Of a stretch of DNA of 64,000 nt, positions 15,998-25,070 are shown piece after piece. The position numbers and the translations under genes were made by a program. Position 1 is the first letter of the stretch, and each line of letters opens with the position of its first letter. The notes beneath the pieces were generated by a model, which did not search any database, was not told the origin of the DNA, and was given only the letters and a program-made list of their open reading frames with translations. The DNA is taken from assembly GCF_001729485.1 (NCBI RefSeq), contig NZ_CP017157.1, positions 2,728,001 to 2,792,000 on the forward strand. The letters run 5' to 3'. The stretch is from Streptomyces lydicus. Its GTDB lineage: Bacteria > Actinomycetota > Actinomycetes > Streptomycetales > Streptomycetaceae.

Positions 15998-16801
15998 GTG
16001 GTGACTTCACTGGATCGTCGCTCCGTGCTGCGCGCGGCCGCCTCGGCCGCGGCCGCCGGTGCGCTGGCGACGGGCTGCGACCCGCACCGGGACGAGGACA
16101 CCGGAACCGCACCGTCCGCCGGCGGCCCCGGTCCGTCCGGGGCGGGCCAGGTCCCGCCCGCCCCGGTGCGCGCCGCCCGGCCCCCGACCCGCGCGCCGGG
16201 CCTGCCCGTACAGATCGAGCACGGGCCGCGGACCGGCAAGGCGGTGGCGCTGACCTTCCACGGGGCGGGCGACCCCAAGCTGGCGACCGCCCTGCTGGCC
16301 GAGGCCGAGCGGGCCGGCGCCAGGGTCACCGTGCTCGCCGTCGGCAGCTGGCTCGACGCCCAGCCCCGGATGGCCCGCCGGATCCTCGACGGCGGCCACG
16401 AACTGGGCAATCACACCCTGCACCACCGCAACATCGACGCCCTGCCGGCCGCCGAGGCGTACGCCGAGATCACCGGGTGCGCGGACCGGCTGCGCAAGCT
16501 CACCGGGACCATCGGCAGCTGGTTCCGCCCCTCGCAGACCCGGCGGGCCACGGACCTGGTGGTCGGGCTGGCCCGTAAGGCCGGCTATCCCCACGTCCTG
16601 TCCTACGACGTGGACTCCCTCGACGCGAACGACCCCGGCGCCCCGGCCGTGCAGCGCACGGTCCTGGACTCGGTCGGGCCGGGCTCGGTCGTGAGCCTCC
16701 ACCTCGGGCACGCCGGCACGGTGGCGGCACTGCCCCCGATCCTCGACGGCCTCCGCCGGCGCGGTCTGCGCGCGGTGACGACAACGGAGCTAGTGACCTG
16801 A
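15998..16801 (+). CDS. Polysaccharide deacetylase-like lipoprotein with altered motif 1, 267 aa
   Basis: Lipoprotein precursor: basic DRRSVLR (Tat-like), an alanine-rich hydrophobic core and lipobox LATGC (Cys27). After a Pro-rich linker comes a NodB-homology domain (about residues 80-265). Motif 1, normally TFDDGP, is TFHGAGD (86-92), so the first Asp pair is replaced; motif 2, H-x3-H (H139, H143), is kept in GNHTLHH. It may therefore have changed metal chemistry, a different substrate or no activity. It acts at the outer membrane face. The start (GTG 15998 or 16001) is uncertain; GGAGGGG is somewhat distant. Its stop overlaps the next gene's ATG by one base. Confidence 0.82.
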   Translation: MVTSLDRRSVLRAAASAAAAGALATGCDPHRDEDTGTAPSAGGPGPSGAGQVPPAPVRAARPPTRAPGLPVQIEHGPRTGKAVALTFHGAGDPKLATALLAEAERAGARVTVLAVGSWLDAQPRMARRILDGGHELGNHTLHHRNIDALPAAEAYAEITGCADRLRKLTGTIGSWFRPSQTRRATDLVVGLARKAGYPHVLSYDVDSLDANDPGAPAVQRTVLDSVGPGSVVSLHLGHAGTVAALPPILDGLRRRGLRAVTTTELVT

Positions 16802-18012
16802 TGGCTGACCGGAACCGTTCCCATTCCACGCGACGCACCACGGTGCCGGGCTTCCGTCACCGGGCGGCCGCACTGCTCGCGGTGGCCTGTGCGCTGGCGG
16901 CGGGCTGCGGTGACGGCGGGACCAAGCCCGCCGCGCAGGGCCCGCGGCCGGTCGAGCGGGCACCGGTCAAGGCGGCCAGACCCGGCCTGCCCGGGATGCC
17001 GCCGCTGCTCGACGAGCACGACCTGTACGCCGCGGACCGGCCCGGCAGGCTCGCGCCGCAGGTCAAGGACTATCCCGCGCGGATCTACGTCCCCAACACC
17101 GGTTCCGACACGGTCAGCGTCATCGATCCGAAGACCTACAAGGTCATCGAGACCATCCCGGTCGGGGTGCAACCGCAGCACGTCGTGCCGTCCTGGGACC
17201 TGAAGACGCTGTGGGTCAACAACAACCGGGGGCACGACCTCACCCCGATCGACCCGGCCACCGGCAAGGCCGGCGAGCCGGTCAAGGTCCACGACCCGTA
17301 CAACCTGTACTTCACGCCCAATGGGAAGTACGCGGTCGTGATGGCCTCGATGGACCGTCAGCTGGTGTTCCGCGACCCGCACACCATGGAGATCCGCAAG
17401 ACCCTCCCGGTCGGCTGCGCCGGCGTCAACCACGCCGACTTCTCCCCGGACGGCCGCTACTTCATCGTCTCCTGCGAGTTCTCCGGTGAGCTGCTGAAGG
17501 TCGACACCGAGAAGATGAAGGTGATCGGCCAGGAGAAGCTGCCGTTCGACGGGGCGATGCCGCAGGACGTGAAGATCTCCCCGGACGGCAGGACCTGGTA
17601 CATCGCCGACATGATGGCCGACGGGATCTGGGTCATGAACGGCGACACCTTCAACCGGCCCAAGCTCATGCCGACCGGCAAGGGCGCCCACGGCCTCTAC
17701 GTCAGCCGGGACTCGCGGTACATGTATGTCTCCAACCGCGGCGAGGGCTCCATCTCCCTGCTCGACTTCAAGATCGGCAAGCTCGTCGACAAGTGGCACA
17801 TCCGCGGCGGCGGCAGCCCCGACATGGGCGGCCTGTCCACCGACGGCAAGGTGCTGTGGCTGTCCGGCCGCTACAACTCGGAGGTGTACGCGCTGGACAC
17901 CCGTACCGGCAAGACCCTGGCCAAGATCCCGGTCGGCCAAGGCCCGCACGGTCTCGCGGTCTACCCGCAGCCCGGCCGGTACTCCCTGGGGCACACGGGC
18001 ATCTTCCGCTGA
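16801..18012 (+). CDS. YncE-like beta-propeller lipoprotein, 403 aa
   Basis: Lipoprotein signal with lipobox LAAGC (Cys36), then a seven-bladed type beta-propeller built of repeats such as RIYVPNTGSDTVSVIDPKTYKVI and YMYVSNRGEGSISLLDF, which match the YVTN/YncE and lactonase-like family. Repeats are visible at about residues 92, 135, 180, 230, 270, 310 and 355. No catalytic site is evident. Such proteins often bind partners or ligands outside the cell. One-base overlap (TGATG) with the deacetylase-like gene indicates co-translation, so both are probably exported together and act on the same surface process. Confidence 0.85.
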   Translation: MADRNRSHSTRRTTVPGFRHRAAALLAVACALAAGCGDGGTKPAAQGPRPVERAPVKAARPGLPGMPPLLDEHDLYAADRPGRLAPQVKDYPARIYVPNTGSDTVSVIDPKTYKVIETIPVGVQPQHVVPSWDLKTLWVNNNRGHDLTPIDPATGKAGEPVKVHDPYNLYFTPNGKYAVVMASMDRQLVFRDPHTMEIRKTLPVGCAGVNHADFSPDGRYFIVSCEFSGELLKVDTEKMKVIGQEKLPFDGAMPQDVKISPDGRTWYIADMMADGIWVMNGDTFNRPKLMPTGKGAHGLYVSRDSRYMYVSNRGEGSISLLDFKIGKLVDKWHIRGGGSPDMGGLSTDGKVLWLSGRYNSEVYALDTRTGKTLAKIPVGQGPHGLAVYPQPGRYSLGHTGIFR

Positions 18013-18024
18013 CCCCGATGCCCG

Positions 18025-19677
18025 CTACGCGTTGTACTCGTCGGCCTTCTGCGGCTCCACGCCCTGGATCATGCCGCTGAGCACCAGCGAGCGGTTGGTG
18101 AAGCGCTCGGTGTCCACGCCGTTGTCCGCCAGGACGCTCATCGCGGCGGCGTGGACCGTGCGCAGCACCGGCGTCGCGGCGCGCAGCGCGTCATCGGCCA
18201 TGAAGCGGTGCCGCCACGGCTTGTCGGCCCAGACGTGCCGCAGGCCGAACGGCTCGGGGAGGGTCAGCTTGCCGCCGAGGAAGTCCAGCACCGGCGGGAA
18301 CCACGTCAGCGGGGCGCGGGCCGCCAGCCGGACCACTTCCTTCGCCTCGATCAGCGGCAGGTGCTGGGTCTTGGTCTCCCAGAACTTGATGACCTTGGCG
18401 ACGTCCTTGGTCTTGGGCTCCGGCTTGGTCGTGAACAGCCCGTTGACGGGGCCGAGGGCGTGGCCGGTCACCTCGATGCGCAGCGTCTCGTGCAGCACGG
18501 TGACGGTGATCATCAGGGTGATGACCAGCTGGCCGTCCCACAGGACGAACTGCACGCCGAGGTAGTGGCGGTTGCCGCTGCCGAACTGCTGCTCGTTGCA
18601 GATCCGCTCTATCTCGTGCCCGCGGATCTGGAACGCCTCGACGTGCGTGCCCTCGGGGCGGGCGACCGCGGCGGCCTTCTCGCCGACCGGCGAGACGATC
18701 CAGTGGCGTACGGAGGGCGTGGGGAAGCCTCCGGTGTGCAGCGGGCTGCGCTCCAGCAGCCGCAGCCGGTCGTGGATCACCCGGATCACGTCCCAGCTGC
18801 GGAACGGGTTGATCTCGGTGCCCTCCCGGGCGGGCGTGAGCTCCTCCGCGAGCTGCCAGCTGCCCCAGCGGGTGCCCATGCCGAGTATGCCCTTGGGGCC
18901 GGCGTAGAAGACGACGTTGCTGTTCTGCTCGGCGGTGATTTTGGCGAGATTCTGCCGAAGGGTCTCGGCGGCGATCTGGTTCGGGTCCTGGGGTACCGCC
19001 TCGGGGATCTTCGCGGCCACGCCGCCGCCCTCCAGCAGTCCCTTCCAGGACTCCCGCATGGCCACCGCGGTCCGTTCGCAGAACTGCTTGGCCAGCCACC
19101 AGCCGATCACCGGGGCGACGAGCATCGCGCGGCCGTACATCGGCCAGAAGCCGTTCAGCGGCAGCTTGATCATGAAGAACAGGGCGAGGCCGCCGAGCAC
19201 GGTGAGGAGTACCGCGCCGAGCAGCGAGAGGCTGCTGCCGTCGCTCTTGGAGAGCATCTTGCGCAGCTGGAAGACGCCCAGCCACAGCAGCACACCGGGC
19301 AGGAAGACCAGACCGAACAGCACCATCAGCACCGTCAGTTTGATGTCCCGCTGCTTGCGGATGCGGGTGGCCGACAGGCAGTGCTCGACGACGGTCTGCG
19401 GCTCGGTCCCGAAGGACTGGATCAGCGGCTTGCGGCCGCCGCCGAGCATCCGTACCTGGACGGCGCGCGAGAACGCCTCGCCGAGGTTGGGCTCGAACAG
19501 CGACAGCTTGGGCTTCTTGATCTCGGACTTGCCCGAGTCGGAGTCGGCCTTGGCGATGTCCGACAGCGGGCTGTCCCGGTAGGCGGCCGAGGCCAGGGCC
19601 TGGGTCGCCGCCGTCTGTCCGGCGCTCCCCGAGAGCGGCACCTGCGCCCCCGGGCTGAAGTCAAAGCCGTCTGCCAC
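18025..19677 (-). CDS. Large uncharacterised membrane protein, 550 aa
   Basis: I do not recognise a family. The first about 110 residues are soluble and low in complexity. Two to four hydrophobic segments follow at about residues 115-200 (including LTVLMVLFGLVFLPGVLLWL and LSLLGAVLLTVLGGLALFFM), then a long soluble C-terminal region of about 340 residues with few recognisable motifs. A short hydrophobic stretch near LVITLMITVTVL may be a buried strand. The start is taken as GTG 19677, which has GGGGGGCGG upstream; an ATG at 19701 is the alternative. It is convergent with the propeller gene, with only 12 nt between stops. Confidence 0.7.
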   Translation of the reverse strand: MADGFDFSPGAQVPLSGSAGQTAATQALASAAYRDSPLSDIAKADSDSGKSEIKKPKLSLFEPNLGEAFSRAVQVRMLGGGRKPLIQSFGTEPQTVVEHCLSATRIRKQRDIKLTVLMVLFGLVFLPGVLLWLGVFQLRKMLSKSDGSSLSLLGAVLLTVLGGLALFFMIKLPLNGFWPMYGRAMLVAPVIGWWLAKQFCERTAVAMRESWKGLLEGGGVAAKIPEAVPQDPNQIAAETLRQNLAKITAEQNSNVVFYAGPKGILGMGTRWGSWQLAEELTPAREGTEINPFRSWDVIRVIHDRLRLLERSPLHTGGFPTPSVRHWIVSPVGEKAAAVARPEGTHVEAFQIRGHEIERICNEQQFGSGNRHYLGVQFVLWDGQLVITLMITVTVLHETLRIEVTGHALGPVNGLFTTKPEPKTKDVAKVIKFWETKTQHLPLIEAKEVVRLAARAPLTWFPPVLDFLGGKLTLPEPFGLRHVWADKPWRHRFMADDALRAATPVLRTVHAAAMSVLADNGVDTERFTNRSLVLSGMIQGVEPQKADEYNA

Positions 19678-19863
19678 TACCGCCCCCCACACCACGCGCA
19701 TCCGATGATGCGGCTCTTCCCGACTTCCGCCGACGGCACACCTGTCGCGGCGGGTGACCTCGTGACCTGCCGCCGAACCGGCGGTTCCACGACAAGACTC
19801 TCAGCGTACAGCCGCCGCCCGGCCCAAGGGAGTTGTGCCGGACAGCGGCTGACGGGGCGTCGA

Positions 19864-22062
19864 CTACGCGCCGTTCTCCGCCTCTTCCCGGAACTTCCCG
19901 GCGAGCTGCGGCGGCATCGGCTCGTGCCGTAGGTAGACGCGGGAGAAGCGTCCGCTGCCGTGCGAGAGGGAGCGCAGATCGACGGCGTACCGGCCGATCT
20001 CGATCTCGGGAACCTCGGCCCGTACGACGGTGCGGCCCGCGCCCGACTGTTCGGTGCCCACAACCCGGCCGCGGCGCCCGGACAGATCGCTCATCACCGG
20101 ACCGACGAAGTCGTCCGGCACCATCACGCTGACCTCGCAGACCGGTTCGAGGAGGTCGATCCGGGCCTCGGCCGCTGCCTCGCGCAGCGCCAGCGCGCCC
20201 GCCATCTGGAACGCGGCGTCCGAGGAGTCGACCGAGTGCGCCTTGCCGTCGAGCAGCGTGACCCGGATGTCCACGAGCGGATGCCCGACGGCGACCCCGC
20301 GCGCGGCCTGGGCGCGTACGCCCTTCTCGACGGAGGGGATGAACTGCCGGGGCACCGCGCCGCCCACGACCTTGTCGACGAACTCGATGCCGGAGCCGCC
20401 GGGCAGCGGTTCGACCTCGATCTCGCAGATCGCGAACTGGCCGTGTCCGCCGGACTGTTTGACGTGGCGTCCGCGCCCCGCGGCGGCCTCGCCGAAGGTC
20501 TCGCGCAGCGGCACCTTGTGCGGGACGGTGTCGACCTGGACGCCGTAGCGGCTGCGCAGCCGCTCCAGCGCCACATCGACGTGCGCCTCGCCCAGGCACC
20601 ACAGGACCACCTGATGGGTGTCCTGATTGTGTTCCAGCCGCATCGTCGGGTCCTCCGCCACCAGGCGCGCCAGGCCCTGCGAGAGCTTGTCCTCGTCGGG
20701 CTTGCTGTGCGCCTGGATGGCGACCGGCAGCAGCGGGTCGGGCATGGACCAGGGCTCCATCAGGAGCGGGGCGTTCTTGTCGGAGAGGGTGTCGCCGGTC
20801 TCGGCGCGGGTCAGCTTCGCCACGCACGCCAGATCACCGGCGATCGCCTGGGACAGCGGGCGCTGCTGTTTGCCGAACGGGACCGAGAGCGCGCCCACCC
20901 GCTCGTCGACGTCGTGGTCCTCGTGCCCGCGGTCCTGGAGGCCGTGGCCCGAGACGTGCACCGTCTCGTCCGGCCGCAGCGTCCCGGAGAAGAGCCGTAC
21001 CAGGGAGATCCGGCCCACGTACGGGTCGGACGAGGTCTTGACCACCTCGGCCGCGAGCGGGCCGTCCGGATCGCAGGTCAGCGACGGGCGGGGGGCGCCG
21101 TCCGGGGTGGTGACCGCGGGTGCCTCCCGCTCCGCCGGCGTCGGGAAGCCGCCGGTGATCAACTCCAGCAGCTCGACCGTGCCGAGGCCCTGCTTGGAGC
21201 CGTCGGGGGCCGGCGCGGCGGCCAGTACGGGGTGGAAGGTGCCGCGGGCGACCGCGGTCTCCAGATCCCCGATGAGGGTCTTGACGTCGATCTCCTCGCC
21301 GCCGAGGTAGCGGTCCATCAAGGACTCGTCCTCGCTCTCGGCGATGATCCCCTCGATGAGGCGGTTGCGCGCCTCCTCGATCTGCGGCAGCTCGTCGGCG
21401 GTGGGCGCACGCTCGGTGCGTTCGCCGGAGGAGTAGTCGAAGACCCGTTGGGAGAGCAGGCCGATCAGGCCGTGCACGGGGGAGTGGCCGTCGGCGCCCG
21501 GCGTGCCGTACAGCGGGAGGTAGAGCGGCAGGACGGCGTCCGGGTCCTCACCGCCGAAGGTGGTCCGGCACAGCTCGGTCATCTCGTCGAAGTCGGCGCG
21601 GGACGCCTCCAGGTGCGTGACGACCAGGGCGCGCGGCATGCCGACGGCCGCGCACTCGTCCCAGACCATCCGGGTCGCGCCGGCCACGCCGTCGGCCGCC
21701 GAGACAACGAAAAGGGCCGCGTCCGCAGCGCGCAGACCGGCCCTGAGTTCCCCGACGAAATCGGCGTATCCGGGGGTGTCCAATATGTTGATCTTGACTC
21801 CGCCCCAGTCCACCGGGACCAGGGAGAGCTGTACGGAGCGTTGCTGGCGGTGTTCGATCTCGTCGTAGTCCGACAGGCAGCCGCCGTCCTCGACCCGTCC
21901 GGCGCGGTTGACCGCCCCGGACGCCAGCGCCAGGGCCTCGACCAGAGTGGTCTTTCCCGATCCGCTGTGGCCGACCAGCACCACATTCCGCAGGGCCGTG
22001 GGCTGGCCGGCCGTTGATGCCCTTCCGGCGGCTCCCGGGCGTGTACTCGTCTTCTCGCTCAT
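19864..22062 (-). CDS. EF-G-like GTPase (EF-G2 type) with degenerate G4 motif, 732 aa
   Basis: Full-length elongation factor G architecture: a GTPase domain with P-loop GHSGSGKT (31-38) and DTPG (95-98), then domain II, domain III, domain IV with the loop around GRGRHVKQSGGHGQ, and domain V. Two G motifs are unusual. The switch I RGIT is RSVQ (about 76-79), and the base-specifying NKxD is THLE (149-152). It is therefore a paralogue of canonical EF-G, not the housekeeping factor; a role in stress translation or ribosome recycling is inference. ATG 22062 has GGAGGCG upstream. A longer in-frame extension upstream is non-coding in character. Confidence 0.9.
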   Translation of the reverse strand: MSEKTSTRPGAAGRASTAGQPTALRNVVLVGHSGSGKTTLVEALALASGAVNRAGRVEDGGCLSDYDEIEHRQQRSVQLSLVPVDWGGVKINILDTPGYADFVGELRAGLRAADAALFVVSAADGVAGATRMVWDECAAVGMPRALVVTHLEASRADFDEMTELCRTTFGGEDPDAVLPLYLPLYGTPGADGHSPVHGLIGLLSQRVFDYSSGERTERAPTADELPQIEEARNRLIEGIIAESEDESLMDRYLGGEEIDVKTLIGDLETAVARGTFHPVLAAAPAPDGSKQGLGTVELLELITGGFPTPAEREAPAVTTPDGAPRPSLTCDPDGPLAAEVVKTSSDPYVGRISLVRLFSGTLRPDETVHVSGHGLQDRGHEDHDVDERVGALSVPFGKQQRPLSQAIAGDLACVAKLTRAETGDTLSDKNAPLLMEPWSMPDPLLPVAIQAHSKPDEDKLSQGLARLVAEDPTMRLEHNQDTHQVVLWCLGEAHVDVALERLRSRYGVQVDTVPHKVPLRETFGEAAAGRGRHVKQSGGHGQFAICEIEVEPLPGGSGIEFVDKVVGGAVPRQFIPSVEKGVRAQAARGVAVGHPLVDIRVTLLDGKAHSVDSSDAAFQMAGALALREAAAEARIDLLEPVCEVSVMVPDDFVGPVMSDLSGRRGRVVGTEQSGAGRTVVRAEVPEIEIGRYAVDLRSLSHGSGRFSRVYLRHEPMPPQLAGKFREEAENGA

Positions 22063-22326
22063 GTGTCTCGCCTCCAGGTCGACACTTTGCGGTGATTCGA
22101 GCTTTCCACCGAGGTCATGATGCGTCCATACATGGCACAGCGGACCGGCGCCCGCAGGGGTCTCAAGGGGCCCGTCCGCGCGCCCGCAGGCGCGCGGCGG
22201 CGGCCCCGAGCCGTGGGATGCACCCCGCGCCGCGATGCGTCCGCAGCGGCCCCGGGCCTCCTGGCTACGATGGGCCAGCCGGTGGCCCATCGACCGCGCG
22301 GCCCGTATCGACCCTCCGGGAAGGCC

Positions 22327-22986
22327 ATGCTGAACAAGTACGCGCGTGCTTTCTTCACGCGTGTTCTCACGCCGTTCGCCGCCCTGCTCATCCGTATCGG
22401 CGTCAGCCCGGACGCGGTCACCCTGATCGGGACCGGGGGCGTGGTGGCCGGCGCCCTGGTCTTCTACCCACGGGGCGAGTTCTTCTGGGGCACGATCGTC
22501 ATCACCCTGTTCGTCTTCTCCGACCTGGTCGACGGCAATATGGCCCGGCAGCTGGGCCGCTCCAGCCGGTGGGGCGCCTTCCTCGACTCCACCCTCGACC
22601 GGGTCGCCGACTCGGCGATCTTCGGCGGGCTGGCCCTGTGGTACGCCGGGCGCGGTGACAGCCTGATGCTCTGCGCGATGGCGATCTTCTGCCTCGCCAG
22701 CGGCCAGGTGGTCTCGTACACCAAGGCGCGCGGCGAGGCCATCGGGCTGCCGGTGGACGTCAACGGCCTGGTGGAGCGCGCCGAGCGGCTGGTGATCACG
22801 CTGGTGGCCTGCGGTTTGTCGGGGCTGCACGCGTTCGGGGTACCCGGTGTCGAGGTCCTGCTGCCGATCGCGCTGTGGATCGTCGGCATCGGCAGCGCCG
22901 TCACGCTCGGCCAGCGCGTGGTCACGGTACGCCGGGAGTCGGCCGAGGCCGACGCCGCCGTCGCACAAGGGGGGAACACCGTATGA
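22327..22986 (+). CDS. pgsA: Phosphatidylinositol phosphate synthase (CDP-alcohol phosphotransferase), 219 aa
   Basis: Membrane enzyme that, in actinobacteria, joins CDP-diacylglycerol to inositol 1-phosphate. The full CDP-alcohol phosphotransferase signature is present: D66-x2-D69-G70-x2-A73-R74-x8-G83-x3-D87-x3-D91. About six hydrophobic segments span the protein. The family member cannot be assigned from the motif alone; the placement before patA and pimA points to PI phosphate rather than phosphatidylglycerol phosphate synthesis. ATG 22327 has GGGAAGG upstream. Its stop overlaps patA by ATGA. Confidence 0.92.
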   Translation: MLNKYARAFFTRVLTPFAALLIRIGVSPDAVTLIGTGGVVAGALVFYPRGEFFWGTIVITLFVFSDLVDGNMARQLGRSSRWGAFLDSTLDRVADSAIFGGLALWYAGRGDSLMLCAMAIFCLASGQVVSYTKARGEAIGLPVDVNGLVERAERLVITLVACGLSGLHAFGVPGVEVLLPIALWIVGIGSAVTLGQRVVTVRRESAEADAAVAQGGNTV

Positions 22987-23933
22987 CCCGGCTGCCGGGA
23001 ATCGACACCGACAAGCTCACCGACGCGCTCTACGGACTGGGCTGGAGCACCGTCAAGAAGCTGCCCGAGGGCGTCGCCGTACGGCTGGGCCGGCGGATCG
23101 CCGACACGGCCTGGAAGCGCCGCGGCAAGGGCGTCCGCCGCCTGGAGGCGAACCTCGCCCGGGTGGTCCCGGACGCCTCGTCCGCGCGCCTGGCCGAGCT
23201 CTCCCGCGCCGGGATGCGCTCGTACATGCGCTACTGGATGGAGTCCTTCCGCCTGCCCGCCTGGAGCGAGGACCGGATAAAGACGGCCTTCGACCCCGAG
23301 GACGTGCACCACCTCACCGACGGCCTCAAGAGCGACCGCGGCGTCATCCTCGCCCTGCCCCACATGGGCAACTACGACCTCGCCGGCGTCTGGGTCACCA
23401 CCAAGCTCAACACCCCCTTCACCACCGTCGCCGAGCGCCTCAAGCCGGAAACCCTCTACGACCGCTTCGTCGCCTACCGGGAGGGCCTGGGCATGGAGGT
23501 GCTGCCGCACACCGGCGGCGCCGCCTTCGGCACCCTCGCCCGGCGGCTGCGGGCCGGCGGCCTGGTCTGCCTGGTCGCCGACCGCGACCTCTCCAGCTCC
23601 GGCATCCCGGTCACGTTCTTCGGCGAGGAGACCAAGATGCCGGCCGGCCCCGCGGTGCTCGCCGTGCAGACCGGCGCGATGCTGCTGCCGGTCACCCTCT
23701 GGTACGACGACACCGCCGTCATGCGCGGCCGGGTCCACCCGGAGATCGAGGTCCCGGAGACCGGCACCCGCGCCGAGAAGGCCGCCCGGATGACCCAGAC
23801 CCTGGCCGACACCTTCGCCTCCGGCATCGCCGACCACCCGACGGACTGGCACATGCTGCAGCGCCTGTGGCTGGCCGACCTGGAACCACGCCCGGAGAAC
23901 GGCCCCGTGGCCACCGGATCGGAGACCCCGTGA
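22983..23933 (+). CDS. patA: Phosphatidylinositol mannoside acyltransferase (PatA-like), 316 aa
   Basis: Lauroyl/myristoyl-type (HtrB/LpxL family) membrane-associated acyltransferase, expected to acylate the mannose of PIM. The catalytic H-x4-D is HMGNYD (H127 to D132) in ILALPHMGNYDLAG. Later family segments include GGLVCLVADRDLSSSGIPV and KMPAGPAVLAVQTGAMLLPV. It sits between PI phosphate synthase and the PimA-like mannosyltransferase with 4-nt overlaps at both ends, matching mycobacterial order. Whether Streptomyces makes acylated PIM through it is inference from that context. Confidence 0.9.
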   Translation: MTRLPGIDTDKLTDALYGLGWSTVKKLPEGVAVRLGRRIADTAWKRRGKGVRRLEANLARVVPDASSARLAELSRAGMRSYMRYWMESFRLPAWSEDRIKTAFDPEDVHHLTDGLKSDRGVILALPHMGNYDLAGVWVTTKLNTPFTTVAERLKPETLYDRFVAYREGLGMEVLPHTGGAAFGTLARRLRAGGLVCLVADRDLSSSGIPVTFFGEETKMPAGPAVLAVQTGAMLLPVTLWYDDTAVMRGRVHPEIEVPETGTRAEKAARMTQTLADTFASGIADHPTDWHMLQRLWLADLEPRPENGPVATGSETP

Positions 23934-25054
23934 AGATCGGCATCGTCTGCCCGTACGCCTGGGACGTCCCCGGCGGCGTGCAGTTCCACATCCGCGACCT
24001 GGCCGAACACCTCATCCGGCTCGGCCACGAGGTCTCCGTCCTCGCGCCCGCCGACGACGAGACCCCGCTGCCGTCCTACGTCGTCTCCGCCGGCCGCGCG
24101 GTCCCCGTCCCGTACAACGGCTCGGTCGCCCGCCTGAACTTCGGTTTCCTCTCCGCCGCGCGGGTACGCCGCTGGCTCCAGAACGGCGCCTTCGACGTCA
24201 TCCACATCCACGAACCGGCCTCCCCGTCGCTCGGCCTGCTCGCCTGCTGGGCGGCCCAGGGCCCCATCGTGGCGACCTTCCACACCTCCAATCCGCGCTC
24301 CCGGGCGATGATCGCCGCGTATCCGATCCTGCAGCCCGCACTGGAGAAGATCAGCGCCCGGGTCGCGGTCAGCGAGTACGCCCGGCGCACCCTCGTCGAG
24401 CACCTCGGCGGTGACGCGGTGGTCATCCCCAACGGCGTGGATGTCGACTTCTTCGCCCGTGCCGAGCCCGACCCGCGGTGGCAGGGCCGGACCATCGGCT
24501 TCATCGGCCGCATCGACGAGCCCCGCAAGGGCCTGCCGGTCCTGATGCAGGCGCTGCCCAAGATCCTCGCCGAGGTCCCGGACGCCCGGCTGCTGGTCGC
24601 CGGCCGCGGCGACGAGGAGGAGGCGGTCGCGGGCCTGCCCGCCGAGTTGCGCTCCCGGGTCGAGTTCCTCGGCATGGTCACCGACGAGGACAAGGCCCGG
24701 TTGCTGCGCAGCGTCGACGTCTACGTCGCCCCCAACACGGGCGGTGAGTCCTTCGGGATCATCCTGGTGGAGGCGATGTCGGCCGGTGCGCCCGTACTGG
24801 CCAGCGACCTGGACGCCTTCGCCCAGGTCCTCGACCAGGGCGAGGCCGGCGAACTCTTCGCCAACGAGGACGCGGACGCCCTGGCCACCGCGGCGGTACG
24901 CCTCCTCGGCGACCCCGCCCGCCTCGCCGAGCTGCGGGAACGCGGCACCCGCCACGTCCGCCGCTTCGACTGGTCGACGGTCGGCGCCGACATCCTCGCC
25001 GTCTACGAGACGGTCACGGCGGGCGCGGCGTCTGTGGCCGCAGACATGGACTAG
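23930..25054 (+). CDS. pimA: Phosphatidylinositol alpha-mannosyltransferase PimA-like (GT4), 374 aa
   Basis: GT-B fold glycosyltransferase of family GT4, expected to move mannose from GDP-mannose to the inositol of PI. Features are the N-terminal IGIVCPYAWDVPGGVQFH loop, FDVIHIHEPASPSLG (about residues 89-103), VVIPNGVDVDFF, IGFIGRIDEPRKGLPVLMQA and the donor-binding ESFGIILVEAMSAGAPVLAS, with the family E-x7-E. The GTG start overlaps the patA stop (GTGA). It is the last gene of the pgsA-patA-pimA operon; a large palindrome follows that may stop transcription. Confidence 0.92.
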   Translation: MKIGIVCPYAWDVPGGVQFHIRDLAEHLIRLGHEVSVLAPADDETPLPSYVVSAGRAVPVPYNGSVARLNFGFLSAARVRRWLQNGAFDVIHIHEPASPSLGLLACWAAQGPIVATFHTSNPRSRAMIAAYPILQPALEKISARVAVSEYARRTLVEHLGGDAVVIPNGVDVDFFARAEPDPRWQGRTIGFIGRIDEPRKGLPVLMQALPKILAEVPDARLLVAGRGDEEEAVAGLPAELRSRVEFLGMVTDEDKARLLRSVDVYVAPNTGGESFGIILVEAMSAGAPVLASDLDAFAQVLDQGEAGELFANEDADALATAAVRLLGDPARLAELRERGTRHVRRFDWSTVGADILAVYETVTAGAASVAADMD

Positions 25055-25070
25055 GCGTCCGGCGGGCCCC

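Noticed and set aside
22063..22968. In-frame N-terminal extension of the EF-G-like protein by about 300 residues
   Set aside because: The extension crosses the divergent pgsA gene and its promoter and has no EF-G similarity. ATG 22062 has a clear ribosome binding site.
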